DNA of 11,705 bases, taken from assembly GCA_018383835.1 (NCBI GenBank), contig JAHAWR010000042.1, positions 1 to 11,705 on the forward strand, written 5' to 3'. The DNA is from Candidatus Jordarchaeia archaeon. GTDB taxonomy: Archaea > Asgardarchaeota > Jordiarchaeia > Jordiarchaeales > Freyrarchaeaceae. The notes under the pieces are model-generated. The model searched no databases, was not told the DNA's origin, and worked only from the letters and a program-made list of their open reading frames with translations. Shown piece by piece: positions 1 through 6,548 of the stretch (its first letter is position 1; the number at the start of each line of letters is the position of its first letter). The position numbers and the translations under genes were made by a program.

Positions 1-54
1 GATGTGGTGTCTATGTTTGGGGGCTGGTCTCCTTGAGGTTTAGGGGGTTGCTGA

Positions 55-214
55 GTGTTTTTTTTCTGTGCGGTAGTTTCTTTTGAGTTTGACGTTGCGA
101 TTGAGGGGGAGCATTTAGGTGGTTTATTGAGCAACTTAACGTTGCCGGATTCGCCCCCTGAGCTTCGATCATGGAGACCACGTCATTATCGTTTTCTTCG
201 ACCGTGACGGACAC
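55..214 (+). other. Probable frameshifted 5' part of the unrecognised gene that follows
   Basis: From a GTG at 55, frame 1 reads through about 33 codons with protein-like content (FEFDVAIEGEHLGGLLSNLT, then LPDSP) up to the C5 run at 154-158. Past the run, frame 1 soon turns arginine-rich and stops. In the frame of the downstream gene, the stretch from the run to 214 is open and reads like beta strands (HVIIVFFDRDGHVISS), but it has no ATG, GTG or TTG start; only a CTG at 158 is available. Removing one C would join the two frames into one continuous protein. I infer a one-base insertion here, either a sequencing error or a real mutation. A T8 run at 58-65 could instead be the terminator of a gene lying to the left. 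Confidence 0.4.
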
Positions 215-865
215 GTGATTTCTAGTTGCGTTTACCCGGTAGTGAAGGGTGGAGTCAGGGTTAGAGGGTGGACTAGTGTCAGCGGCGTCGCCTTCCCTGA
301 ATCTCACGCTAGTGTTCCCTTTGCGGACTGGAATGAGAAGGTTTACTGTCCCGCCTACTGGCGAGGCGAGGCGCCACCGGAGGACGTTCTCTCCCTTGCT
401 GAATCGTCAAGGTTCCTCACGCTGGCGGGGAGAGAGTTCTGGGTGCTCGCGTCCCAAAGCAACAGGATGGTGGTCGCTAGGGAGCTGGGGTGGGGCAGAG
501 GATTCTTCCAAGTTCTCCAAGAATTGTTGGCGCAAGCCGCACGGGTGGAGCCGAAAATTGTCTGGAGCCCCACGACTCAAGCCATACTCGTGTCCGTTGC
601 CTCCAACCCTGCAGTATGCACGCCGAGCACGTCAACACCGTTCATGGACTTGGACAGGAGGATTACCGTGACGAGGGCGGTGAGGAACATCTCTCTTCTT
701 GAGCACGGCTTCGGGCCGGAGCTAATCACATTTCTGCAGAACATCGGCAACTACGGCTCCCTCAGAGAAGCCATACTCTCAGCGACGCCCAACCAAGTTG
801 CTCTCCTCGCCAAGCACTACCGCACGCTGAAGAACACGGGCTTCATAAAGGTTGCCGATGAGTAA
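215..865 (+). CDS. Unrecognised protein, 216 codons from GTG; true start probably further upstream
   Basis: I do not recognise this protein. It starts with GTG at 215 and ends with TAA at 863-865. No Shine-Dalgarno sequence or TATA box lies at a suitable distance from this GTG, and the frame stays open back to 140, so the start is probably wrong and the protein longer (see 55-214). The first part is mixed and rich in aromatic residues, with EFWVLASQSNRMVVARELGW at about residues 73-92. The last 70 residues look helical (ITFLQNIGNYGSLREAIL, then LLAKHYRTL) and use codons strongly biased to C or G in third position, like neighbouring genes, which argues that this frame is coding. There is no signal peptide, membrane segment or clear metal motif. 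Alternative frames between 249 and 671 are also open, so a further indel in the middle cannot be excluded. ileS follows 243 bases later behind its own candidate promoter, so no operon is evident. Confidence 0.5.
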   Translation: MISSCVYPVVKGGVRVRGWTSVSGVAFPESHASVPFADWNEKVYCPAYWRGEAPPEDVLSLAESSRFLTLAGREFWVLASQSNRMVVARELGWGRGFFQVLQELLAQAARVEPKIVWSPTTQAILVSVASNPAVCTPSTSTPFMDLDRRITVTRAVRNISLLEHGFGPELITFLQNIGNYGSLREAILSATPNQVALLAKHYRTLKNTGFIKVADE

Positions 866-962
866 ATCCCGGAAAACATGAGAAGGTAGCCGGAGGCGCT
901 GCTGCTGGTTTCAGACTGAATGTTTACTGATACCCCTTCAATTGCTGGATATGTAGGAGGGA

Positions 963-979
963 GAAAAAATTAAAATACC
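963..979 (+). promoter_or_regulatory. Candidate TATA region for ileS
   Basis: An A/T-rich block with core TTAAAATA lies at about 970-977 in otherwise mixed sequence. An archaeal start site about 25 bases downstream would fall near 1000, leaving a leader of roughly 105 bases before the ileS TTG. The T6 run at 982-987 directly after it could also terminate transcription from the gene to the left. The assignment rests on composition and spacing only. Confidence 0.4.
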
Positions 980-1004
980 TGTTTTTTCTTTGCTGTCATT
1001 CTCG

Positions 1005-1040
1005 ATGGAGGTTGCAGAGTTGACCCAGCGCCAATTTTAG
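1005..1040 (+). other. Possible 11-codon upstream ORF in the ileS leader
   Basis: An ATG at 1005 opens MEVAELTQRQF and closes with TAG at 1038-1040. It begins within a few bases of the predicted transcription start, so it could be translated from a leaderless mRNA. It contains no isoleucine, so attenuation by charged tRNA-Ile is not suggested. I found only short complementary stretches in the leader (for example CTCCG at 1044-1048 with CGGAG at 1086-1090), not a convincing structure. It may well be chance. Confidence 0.15.
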
Positions 1041-1108
1041 CGTCTCCGCTTGGTTCGCCTCTGACGGCTACTTCTACCCTTTTGACGGAGTTTTGAGGGT
1101 GGTGTGCT

Positions 1109-4100
1109 TTGGGGCTGTATGATAGTGTTGAGACCACTCCAGACTTTCCGAGGATGGAAGAGAAAATACTCCGCTTCTGGAAGGAGCGCGATATATTCGG
1201 CAAGGTAAGGATGCTAAGGAAGGGTGGCCGCAAGTTCGTTTTCCTTGAGGGCCCGCCGACTGCTAACGGCCTACCACACGTGGGACATGTTTTGACGAGG
1301 TGCATGAAGGACGTCGTCCTCAGGTTTAGGACAATGATTGGGGACGACGTCGTCCCCCGCATCGCCGGGTGGGACTGCCACGGGTTGCCGGTGGAGATAG
1401 AGGTTGAGAAGGAGCTCAGGCTCAACAGTAAGAGGGACATAGAGGTTTTCGGAGTTGAGCGGTTCAACGAGATGTGCAAAATGAGCGTCTTCAAGTATGA
1501 ACGAGAGTGGGTTAAGATGACTGAGCGCACTGGCACGTGGCTCGATATGGAGCACCCGTATGTGACGCTGAGCAAGGAGTACATTGAGTCCGTGTGGTGG
1601 TCCCTCAAGCAGCTTTGGGAGAAGACCTGGGAGAAGGGGGGCGAGAAGGGCAGGATGCTCTACAAGGACTACTACGTCGTCCTATACTGTCCGAGGTGCG
1701 GAACCCCCCTCAGCTCCCACGAGGTCGCCTTGGGCGGATACAAGGACACAGCAGACCCCTCTATACACGTGAAGTTCAGGGTTAAGGGCGAAGAGAACAC
1801 GTACTTCTTGGTGTGGACGACAACACCTTGGACGCTCCTGTCAAACGTTGCCTTAGCAGTTCACCCAGACCTTGAATACTTACTTGTGGAGCAGGACGGG
1901 GAAAGATACATACTGGCGAAGTCGCTCCAAATGCTCCTCGAAGGAAGCTACAGAGTCTTGAAGACGTTTAAGGGAAGGGAGCTTGAGGGGGTCGAGTACG
2001 AGCCACTCTACCAGTTCGTGAAGCCTGACGGGAGGGCATGGTACGTTGTGCTCGGCGACTTCGTGACGGAGACTGAGGGGACGGGGGTGGTTCACATTGC
2101 ACCAGCCTTCGGCCCGGAGGACTTCGAGGTGGCGAAGAAGTATAAGCTACCCGTAATCCAGCTGGTCGACGAGGCGGGCCGCATAAAGGACGAGGCGGAG
2201 CCCTTCAAGGGGCTCTACGTAAAGGACGCCGACAGGAAGATAGTGGATGACCTCCAGAGCAGGGGCCTCCTCTACAAGGTTGGAACACTCGTCCACCCGT
2301 ACCCCCACTGCTGGCGGTGCGACAGCCCCCTCCTGTACTACGCCATAGAGACATGGTACATCAAGATGAGCGTTCTCAGGGATATGCTGGTGGAGAACAA
2401 CGAGAAGGTAAACTGGTACCCGGTGTACTTCAAGAGGGGGCGCTTCGGAAAGTTCATAGAGGAGGCTAAGGACTGGGCTCTCAGCAGGAACAGGTTCTGG
2501 GGAACCCCCCTCCCGGTGTGGACGTGCCCTAGAGGGCACCACGTCTGCATCGGAAGCTACGATGAGCTCGAAAGGTACGCGGGACGCCTCCCCGACGACT
2601 TCGACCCCCACAAGCCGAAAGTCGACGCGGTAACCTTCCCGTGCCCCGAGTGCGGGGAGACCATGGAGAGGGAGCCATACGTCATAGACTGCTGGTACGA
2701 CTCGGGGGCTGCCCCCTTCGCCCAGTACCACTACCCCTTCGAGAACGTGGAGCTGTTCAAGGAAACGTTCCCCGTAACCTTCATAACGGAGGCGGTGGAC
2801 CAGTGCAGGGGCTGGTTCTACACCCTCCACGCAGTTGCAACAGCAATCTTCGGGAGCCACGCCTACGAGAACGTCCTCTCCCTGGGGCACATTCTGGATG
2901 AGCAGGGCAGGAAGATGAGCAAGTCCCGCGGAAACGTAGTCGACCCAAACGTGATATTCAGGAACGTGGGCGCCGACTCTATGAGGTGGTACTTCTTCGT
3001 CTCGAGCCCCCCATGGATACCGAAGCGTTTCAGCGAGAGGATGGTCGTCGAGACGAAAAACCACTTCCTTAACACCCTCTGGAACGTCTACTTCTTCTAT
3101 GTTGCGAACGCCAACATAGACGAGTTCAACCCTCATGCAGGCGAGAAACCTAGGGTGACGAGCGAGCTTGACAGGTGGCTCCTCAGCAGGCTCTCGACGC
3201 TCACGAAGACCGTAAGGAGAGAGATGGAGAACTACATGATCCACAAGGCCGCCAGGGCGCTTGACGAGTTCGTCGTGGACGAGCTAAGCAACTGGTACCT
3301 GCGTCGCTCCCGCAGGCGCTTCTGGAGGAACGAGATGGACGAGGACAAGAGGAGCGCCTACCACACCCTCTACAGGACGCTGGAAACCCTCACCCGCCTC
3401 CTAGCGCCATTCATACCCTTCACCGCCGAAGCCATATACCAGAACCTTTCGAAGGGAGACGAGAAGGCCGCCGAGAGCATCCACCTGACAGACTTCCCCG
3501 AGCCAGTCGACGAGGAAGTGGACTTGGATCTTGAGAAGAGCATGGAGCTGGTGATAAGGCTCGCCGCCTCCGGGAGGTCGGCTAGGGCTAGTAGGGGGGT
3601 AAAGCTCAGACACCCGTTGAGAGAAGCTGTGGTGGTCGCACAAGAGAATGTGTTGAGGGACATAGCACCCCTAGAAGAATACCTTAGGGACGAGCTTAAC
3701 GTCAAGGAGGTCAACTACTCCACAAGCCCAGGGGACTACTTGACCTACTCCGTGAAGCCGAACCTCAAATCGCTTGGCCCAAAGTTTAAGGGTGAAGCGA
3801 AGAGGATTGCCGAGCAGCTCTCAAAGGAGAACCCTGAGAAGGTGGCGGTAAGCCTCGAGGAGAAGGGTGAGTTCACCTTAAGCGTCGACGGGAAAACGTT
3901 CACCCTCACCAGGGAGGACGTGGATGTCAGCGTGGAGGCAAAAGGATCGTACGCCATAGGGGAACCAGTAACCTATGTCAGGGACGGCGGGAGGACGACC
4001 GTCTACCTGCTGGTCAACGTGGAAATCACCGACGAGCTGAGAAAGGAGGCCCTAGCCAGAGAAGTGGTCAGGAGAATACAGGCGATGAGAAAAGAGATGA

Positions 4101-4294
4101 ACCTCGACTTCATGCAGAAGATAGAAGTGGCGGTGGAGTGCGATCCAGCAGTGTTCCGGGAGATCGAAGAACACCTAGAATACATCAAGGGTGAAACACT
4201 CGCTGAAACCCTAACCCACGGCAAAGGGGAAGGCTACAGCAAGGAGTGGGTGATAGACAGAGTCAAAATGACCATAACAGTCAGAGCGAAGTAG
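1109..4294 (+). CDS. ileS: Isoleucyl-tRNA synthetase
   Basis: This class Ia synthetase charges tRNA-Ile with isoleucine using ATP in the cytoplasm. It is complete at 1061 residues, a normal length for the archaeal/eukaryotic-type enzyme. The HIGH signature is HVGH at residues 57-60, followed by GWDCHGLPVE (about 87-96). The CP1 editing domain carries VWTTTPWTLLSN (about 235-246). LSRNRFWGTPLPVW lies at about 458-471, DQCRGWFYTLH at about 564-574, and KMSKS at 602-606. Cysteine pairs at about 194/197, 401/404, 473/480 and 512/515 could bind zinc. The anticodon-binding domain and long C-terminal region follow. The start is the TTG at 1109: an in-frame TGA at 1094-1096 rules out anything much longer, and the purine-rich GAGGGTGG at 1095-1102 can serve as a Shine-Dalgarno. 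The 3' end overlaps the convergent repeat-protein gene by 14 bases. ValRS and LeuRS share the fold, but the motif set and close match to IleRS make the call secure. Confidence 0.96.
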   Translation: MGLYDSVETTPDFPRMEEKILRFWKERDIFGKVRMLRKGGRKFVFLEGPPTANGLPHVGHVLTRCMKDVVLRFRTMIGDDVVPRIAGWDCHGLPVEIEVEKELRLNSKRDIEVFGVERFNEMCKMSVFKYEREWVKMTERTGTWLDMEHPYVTLSKEYIESVWWSLKQLWEKTWEKGGEKGRMLYKDYYVVLYCPRCGTPLSSHEVALGGYKDTADPSIHVKFRVKGEENTYFLVWTTTPWTLLSNVALAVHPDLEYLLVEQDGERYILAKSLQMLLEGSYRVLKTFKGRELEGVEYEPLYQFVKPDGRAWYVVLGDFVTETEGTGVVHIAPAFGPEDFEVAKKYKLPVIQLVDEAGRIKDEAEPFKGLYVKDADRKIVDDLQSRGLLYKVGTLVHPYPHCWRCDSPLLYYAIETWYIKMSVLRDMLVENNEKVNWYPVYFKRGRFGKFIEEAKDWALSRNRFWGTPLPVWTCPRGHHVCIGSYDELERYAGRLPDDFDPHKPKVDAVTFPCPECGETMEREPYVIDCWYDSGAAPFAQYHYPFENVELFKETFPVTFITEAVDQCRGWFYTLHAVATAIFGSHAYENVLSLGHILDEQGRKMSKSRGNVVDPNVIFRNVGADSMRWYFFVSSPPWIPKRFSERMVVETKNHFLNTLWNVYFFYVANANIDEFNPHAGEKPRVTSELDRWLLSRLSTLTKTVRREMENYMIHKAARALDEFVVDELSNWYLRRSRRRFWRNEMDEDKRSAYHTLYRTLETLTRLLAPFIPFTAEAIYQNLSKGDEKAAESIHLTDFPEPVDEEVDLDLEKSMELVIRLAASGRSARASRGVKLRHPLREAVVVAQENVLRDIAPLEEYLRDELNVKEVNYSTSPGDYLTYSVKPNLKSLGPKFKGEAKRIAEQLSKENPEKVAVSLEEKGEFTLSVDGKTFTLTREDVDVSVEAKGSYAIGEPVTYVRDGGRTTVYLLVNVEITDELRKEALAREVVRRIQAMRKEMNLDFMQKIEVAVECDPAVFREIEEHLEYIKGETLAETLTHGKGEGYSKEWVIDRVKMTITVRAK

Positions 4295-5318
4295 ACCTAT
4301 CATCCTCCTCGATAAGCCCACCACTTTTCTCGTACTCCTCTATGGCTTGGAGCGCCACCTTTCTGATGTTCTCCTCCTTGTCCTCTAAGAGAGCTGGGAG
4401 GGCCTCCGCTGCAAGAGGCGACATAACCCTTCTTCGAGCGTAAACGAGCAACGTGTAGACTGCAACACCCCTCACAAATGGCTTCTCACATTTAAGGAGG
4501 CGCACCAGCTCATCCGCAGCCCGGCGCCCCCCCACACCCATCTCAGCGTACCTCCAGAGGACGCGCGCTGCCGCCGCTTGTACACCGAAAACGTCGTCCT
4601 CCAGCACTTTGAGCAACGGCTTCAGCGCCTCAGTGGACACCACCCCCCTGAGCGCGTACCTCCAAAGGCAGGAGGCAGCCTCCAAGCGGACCCCCTCATC
4701 CTCCGACTCGAGGAGCAGCGGAGCAAACTTTAGGAACCTTTCGTCAAGAATGTTCCTTTCAGCGTAAACGCTCAACAACTTTATGGCTGAGGCTTGAAGG
4801 TCGTATTCACCGCGCTCCAGAACTCTGATGGCCTCGTCAGGAACCATTGGGAGGGTCACCCCCTCCTCGGCATAGGCTATGAGCGCCTCAACAGCCATGA
4901 GCGCGGCTTCTAGGGAGCCCGAGTCGATGAAGCCCACTAGCCTTCCGAGGACGCTATCCCTCACCATCCCCCTCTGGGCGCACACCACGAGAAGATATAT
5001 TGCGTGGGCCTTAACCCTGTCATCCTCGTGATCTAGAATTGAGACCGCAGCGTCGGTTATCCCCGGGTAAATCAGGCCCTCCAAGCAGTAGAGGGCTACG
5101 AGACGCAGAGCGCAAACCAGAACCTCCCGGTCCTGGCATGGGTCGATGAGCTTGACGAGCCACAGGGGCACATCTGGGTCGTAAACACCCTGCTCAGCGT
5201 ATGAGCATAGCTCGCTAAGCGTAGATGGAAGCTTTGACGGGTCTCCCTCCTTAAGCTCATCCAGTAGCTCCACCATGGGCCTAGCTTTCAACAGGAGCCC
5301 CCCAATAACATCCAGCAA
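4281..5318 (-). CDS. HEAT/ARM-like solenoid protein with nine 36-residue repeats
   Basis: A 345-residue protein made almost wholly of alpha-helical repeats. A marker resembling YAExGV falls at residues 40, 77, 113, 149, 185, 221, 257, 293 and 329: one step of 37 and seven of exactly 36. Each unit has a helix ending in the marker, a short linker, a helix with spaced leucines (for example ALKPLLKVLE) and a turn such as EDKEENIRK. This fits HEAT/PBS-lyase-like repeats, which form curved protein-binding scaffolds. There is no catalytic motif, signal peptide or membrane segment, so the partner is unknown. The only plausible start is the TTG at 5316-5318; the frame upstream has no ATG, GTG or TTG before a stop, and no Shine-Dalgarno is seen. 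It starts 20 bases after the peptidase stop, so the two are probably co-transcribed. Its 3' end overlaps ileS by 14 bases tail to tail. The fold is secure; the function is not. Confidence 0.85.
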   Translation of the reverse strand: MLDVIGGLLLKARPMVELLDELKEGDPSKLPSTLSELCSYAEQGVYDPDVPLWLVKLIDPCQDREVLVCALRLVALYCLEGLIYPGITDAAVSILDHEDDRVKAHAIYLLVVCAQRGMVRDSVLGRLVGFIDSGSLEAALMAVEALIAYAEEGVTLPMVPDEAIRVLERGEYDLQASAIKLLSVYAERNILDERFLKFAPLLLESEDEGVRLEAASCLWRYALRGVVSTEALKPLLKVLEDDVFGVQAAAARVLWRYAEMGVGGRRAADELVRLLKCEKPFVRGVAVYTLLVYARRRVMSPLAAEALPALLEDKEENIRKVALQAIEEYEKSGGLIEEDDRSTSL

Positions 5319-5338
5319 AACTGCGTATAAACCATGTG

Positions 5339-6364
5339 CTACAAGTCAACTAGGAGAACGCCGTTCTTCATCAAAGTTATTCCGTCGATGAGCAGGGTTG
5401 GCTTGAGAATAATCAAGTCTACGTGAACCCCACACCTGTTCTCTCCCCCAGGGAAGCTGATGTTGTCCCCGAAGGCCACGTGGACGGTGCCCATAACCTT
5501 CTCATCCTCCAGCATGTTCCCGACAAGCCTGGCCCTAGGGTTCGTCCCAACACCGAGCTCGGCAAGCTGGAACGCGCAGCCGCCAACCTCCCCGAGCTTG
5601 TTCTCGACGCGCTTAGCCTCCTCCCCCTTAAATTCGACAGCCCTACCACCCTTAACAATGATCCTCGAGGAGCCAGCGCCCTCCCAAACGGAATCCAGTA
5701 TTAGGACGCCCTCACCTTCAGACTCCACAGGCGCTATGCACGCCTCCCCAGCTGGAAGGTTCCCCCAAAGCCCTGGGCGAGTATAGTCCCCGTCATCCCT
5801 CATCGCAACCCTACCCTCCAAGCTGAGGGTCAAGTCCGTTCCCGACGGAGAAGTCAACCTAGCCTCCCTCCCCTTGTCGAGCAGTGAGGCCACATCCTCG
5901 GTCACCTTCTTAACATACCCGTAATCAGCCATCATGGGCTCCAAGAACATCTGCCTAGTAACCCCTGGGAGGCTGGCTCCCCTACCACCCCGCTCGGTAG
6001 CCCTCCTCCTAGCCTCAGTGTGGCTTAGAGAGTGGGTGGTGGTAAGGATGAAGACGTCAGCAGCCTCCATGGCGGCAGCAACAGGCTTAGGCGGCTCAGC
6101 TCCATGCCTACCCCTATCCTTCATTAAAGCCAGCGTCACGTCAGCACCCATTATCTCGGCGGCGTAGACGAACGCTTCCCCATACGCAACCATCTCGGGG
6201 TCGGCGACGACGACAACGCTTTCACCCTTCTTAACTGCAAGGTTCTGCATGCACGCAGACATAGCCCCTTCCAAGAGGTCCAAGTGCCTCAAAGTAACCA
6301 CACCCCGCAAACCACCAACATCCCCAGAATTCAAAGCTGAATCAAAAACCTCAAACCACACCAT
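5339..6364 (-). CDS. M29/AmpT-like metal-dependent aminopeptidase family protein
   Basis: A 341-residue cytoplasmic protein of the leucyl aminopeptidase T (peptidase M29-like) family, whose members use divalent metals to release N-terminal residues from peptides. The family also holds relatives such as 2,5-dihydroxypyridine dioxygenase, so the exact substrate is open. Family-type metal ligands are visible in order: Glu207 in NLPAGE, Glu269 in AELGVGTNP, His295 in TVHVAFGDN, and His314 with Asp316 in VHVDLI. The N-terminal part has a Rossmann-like look (KKGESVVVVADPE at about 45-57). It starts with ATG at 6362-6364; a TATA-like block centred about 29 bases upstream and the lack of a clear Shine-Dalgarno suggest a leaderless mRNA. 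The first 20 or so residues look extra for the family, so an internal GTG near codon 22 is a less likely alternative. The gene is first in an apparent operon with the HEAT-repeat protein and is divergent from ilvD. Confidence 0.85.
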   Translation of the reverse strand: MVWFEVFDSALNSGDVGGLRGVVTLRHLDLLEGAMSACMQNLAVKKGESVVVVADPEMVAYGEAFVYAAEIMGADVTLALMKDRGRHGAEPPKPVAAAMEAADVFILTTTHSLSHTEARRRATERGGRGASLPGVTRQMFLEPMMADYGYVKKVTEDVASLLDKGREARLTSPSGTDLTLSLEGRVAMRDDGDYTRPGLWGNLPAGEACIAPVESEGEGVLILDSVWEGAGSSRIIVKGGRAVEFKGEEAKRVENKLGEVGGCAFQLAELGVGTNPRARLVGNMLEDEKVMGTVHVAFGDNISFPGGENRCGVHVDLIILKPTLLIDGITLMKNGVLLVDL

Positions 6365-6386
6365 CCACTATTATAAGCCAAAAAAG

Positions 6387-6399
6387 TTTAATAATTTAA
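6387..6399 (-). promoter_or_regulatory. Candidate TATA box for the peptidase/repeat-protein operon
   Basis: On the - strand the block reads TTAAATTATTAAA, centred about 29 bases before the ATG at 6364. That is the expected spacing for an archaeal TATA box driving a leaderless transcript. Its upstream half overlaps the 15-mer at 6393-6407 that resembles the repeats in the cobT/btuF intergenic region. Confidence 0.5.
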
Positions 6400-6407
6400 C
6401 CCATAAA
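6393..6407. promoter_or_regulatory. Copy of a box shared with the cobT/btuF intergenic region
   Basis: AATTTAACCCATAAA here differs at one of 15 positions from AATTTATCCCATAAA at 9609-9623 and at three from the copy at 9590-9604. It overlaps the candidate TATA box of the peptidase gene. I infer a possible site for a shared regulator; A/T-rich promoter sequence can match by chance. Confidence 0.3.
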
Positions 6408-6516
6408 GTGCCCCGGCGATGATGAATCACCTTTCGCCCTTTTAACGATTGGAATTTTCAACTTTGCTTGCCTCTCGGTGTTTAACCGAAAGCTTCTTGT
6501 TGACTTTAACTCTCCT

Positions 6517-6540
6517 CTTTAAATAGTGTTCTGAGGGAGG
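6517..6540 (+). promoter_or_regulatory. ilvD TATA-like box and Shine-Dalgarno
   Basis: CTTTAAATA at 6517-6525 is a good TATA-like box and GGGAGG at 6535-6540 a good Shine-Dalgarno, 8 bases before the GTG at 6549. The spacing conflicts: this TATA would start transcription near 6546, past the Shine-Dalgarno. The weaker box CTTTAAC near 6504-6510 would start it near 6533 and keep the ribosome site. Both forms may exist. Confidence 0.45.
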
Positions 6541-6548
6541 ATGGTTTA

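Noticed and set aside
3..86. Hydrophobic frame-3 tail that could end an upstream membrane protein
   Set aside because: Only 27 codons in a T/G-rich stretch, in conflict with the better frame-1 reading over the same bases; too little to call a gene.
11..307. 98-codon - strand open frame at the left edge
   Set aside because: Its C-terminal part is Gln/Lys/Pro-rich and unlike a protein, while the + strand reads as plausible beta strands over the same bases.
855..930. Possible C/D box small RNA after the leftmost gene (GATGA near 857, CTGA at 916-919 and 927-930)
   Set aside because: The C box does not match RTGATGA and the boxes are not spaced as in archaeal guide RNAs.
1040..1090. Leader hairpins before ileS (CGTC/GACG, CTCCG/CGGAG)
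   Set aside because: The stems have only 4-5 pairs and are mutually exclusive, so no riboswitch or attenuator can be supported.
2147..3244. Long - strand open frame of 365 codons inside ileS
   Set aside because: It lies opposite a fully conserved ileS and its composition mirrors the GC-rich third positions of that gene, so it is a shadow frame.
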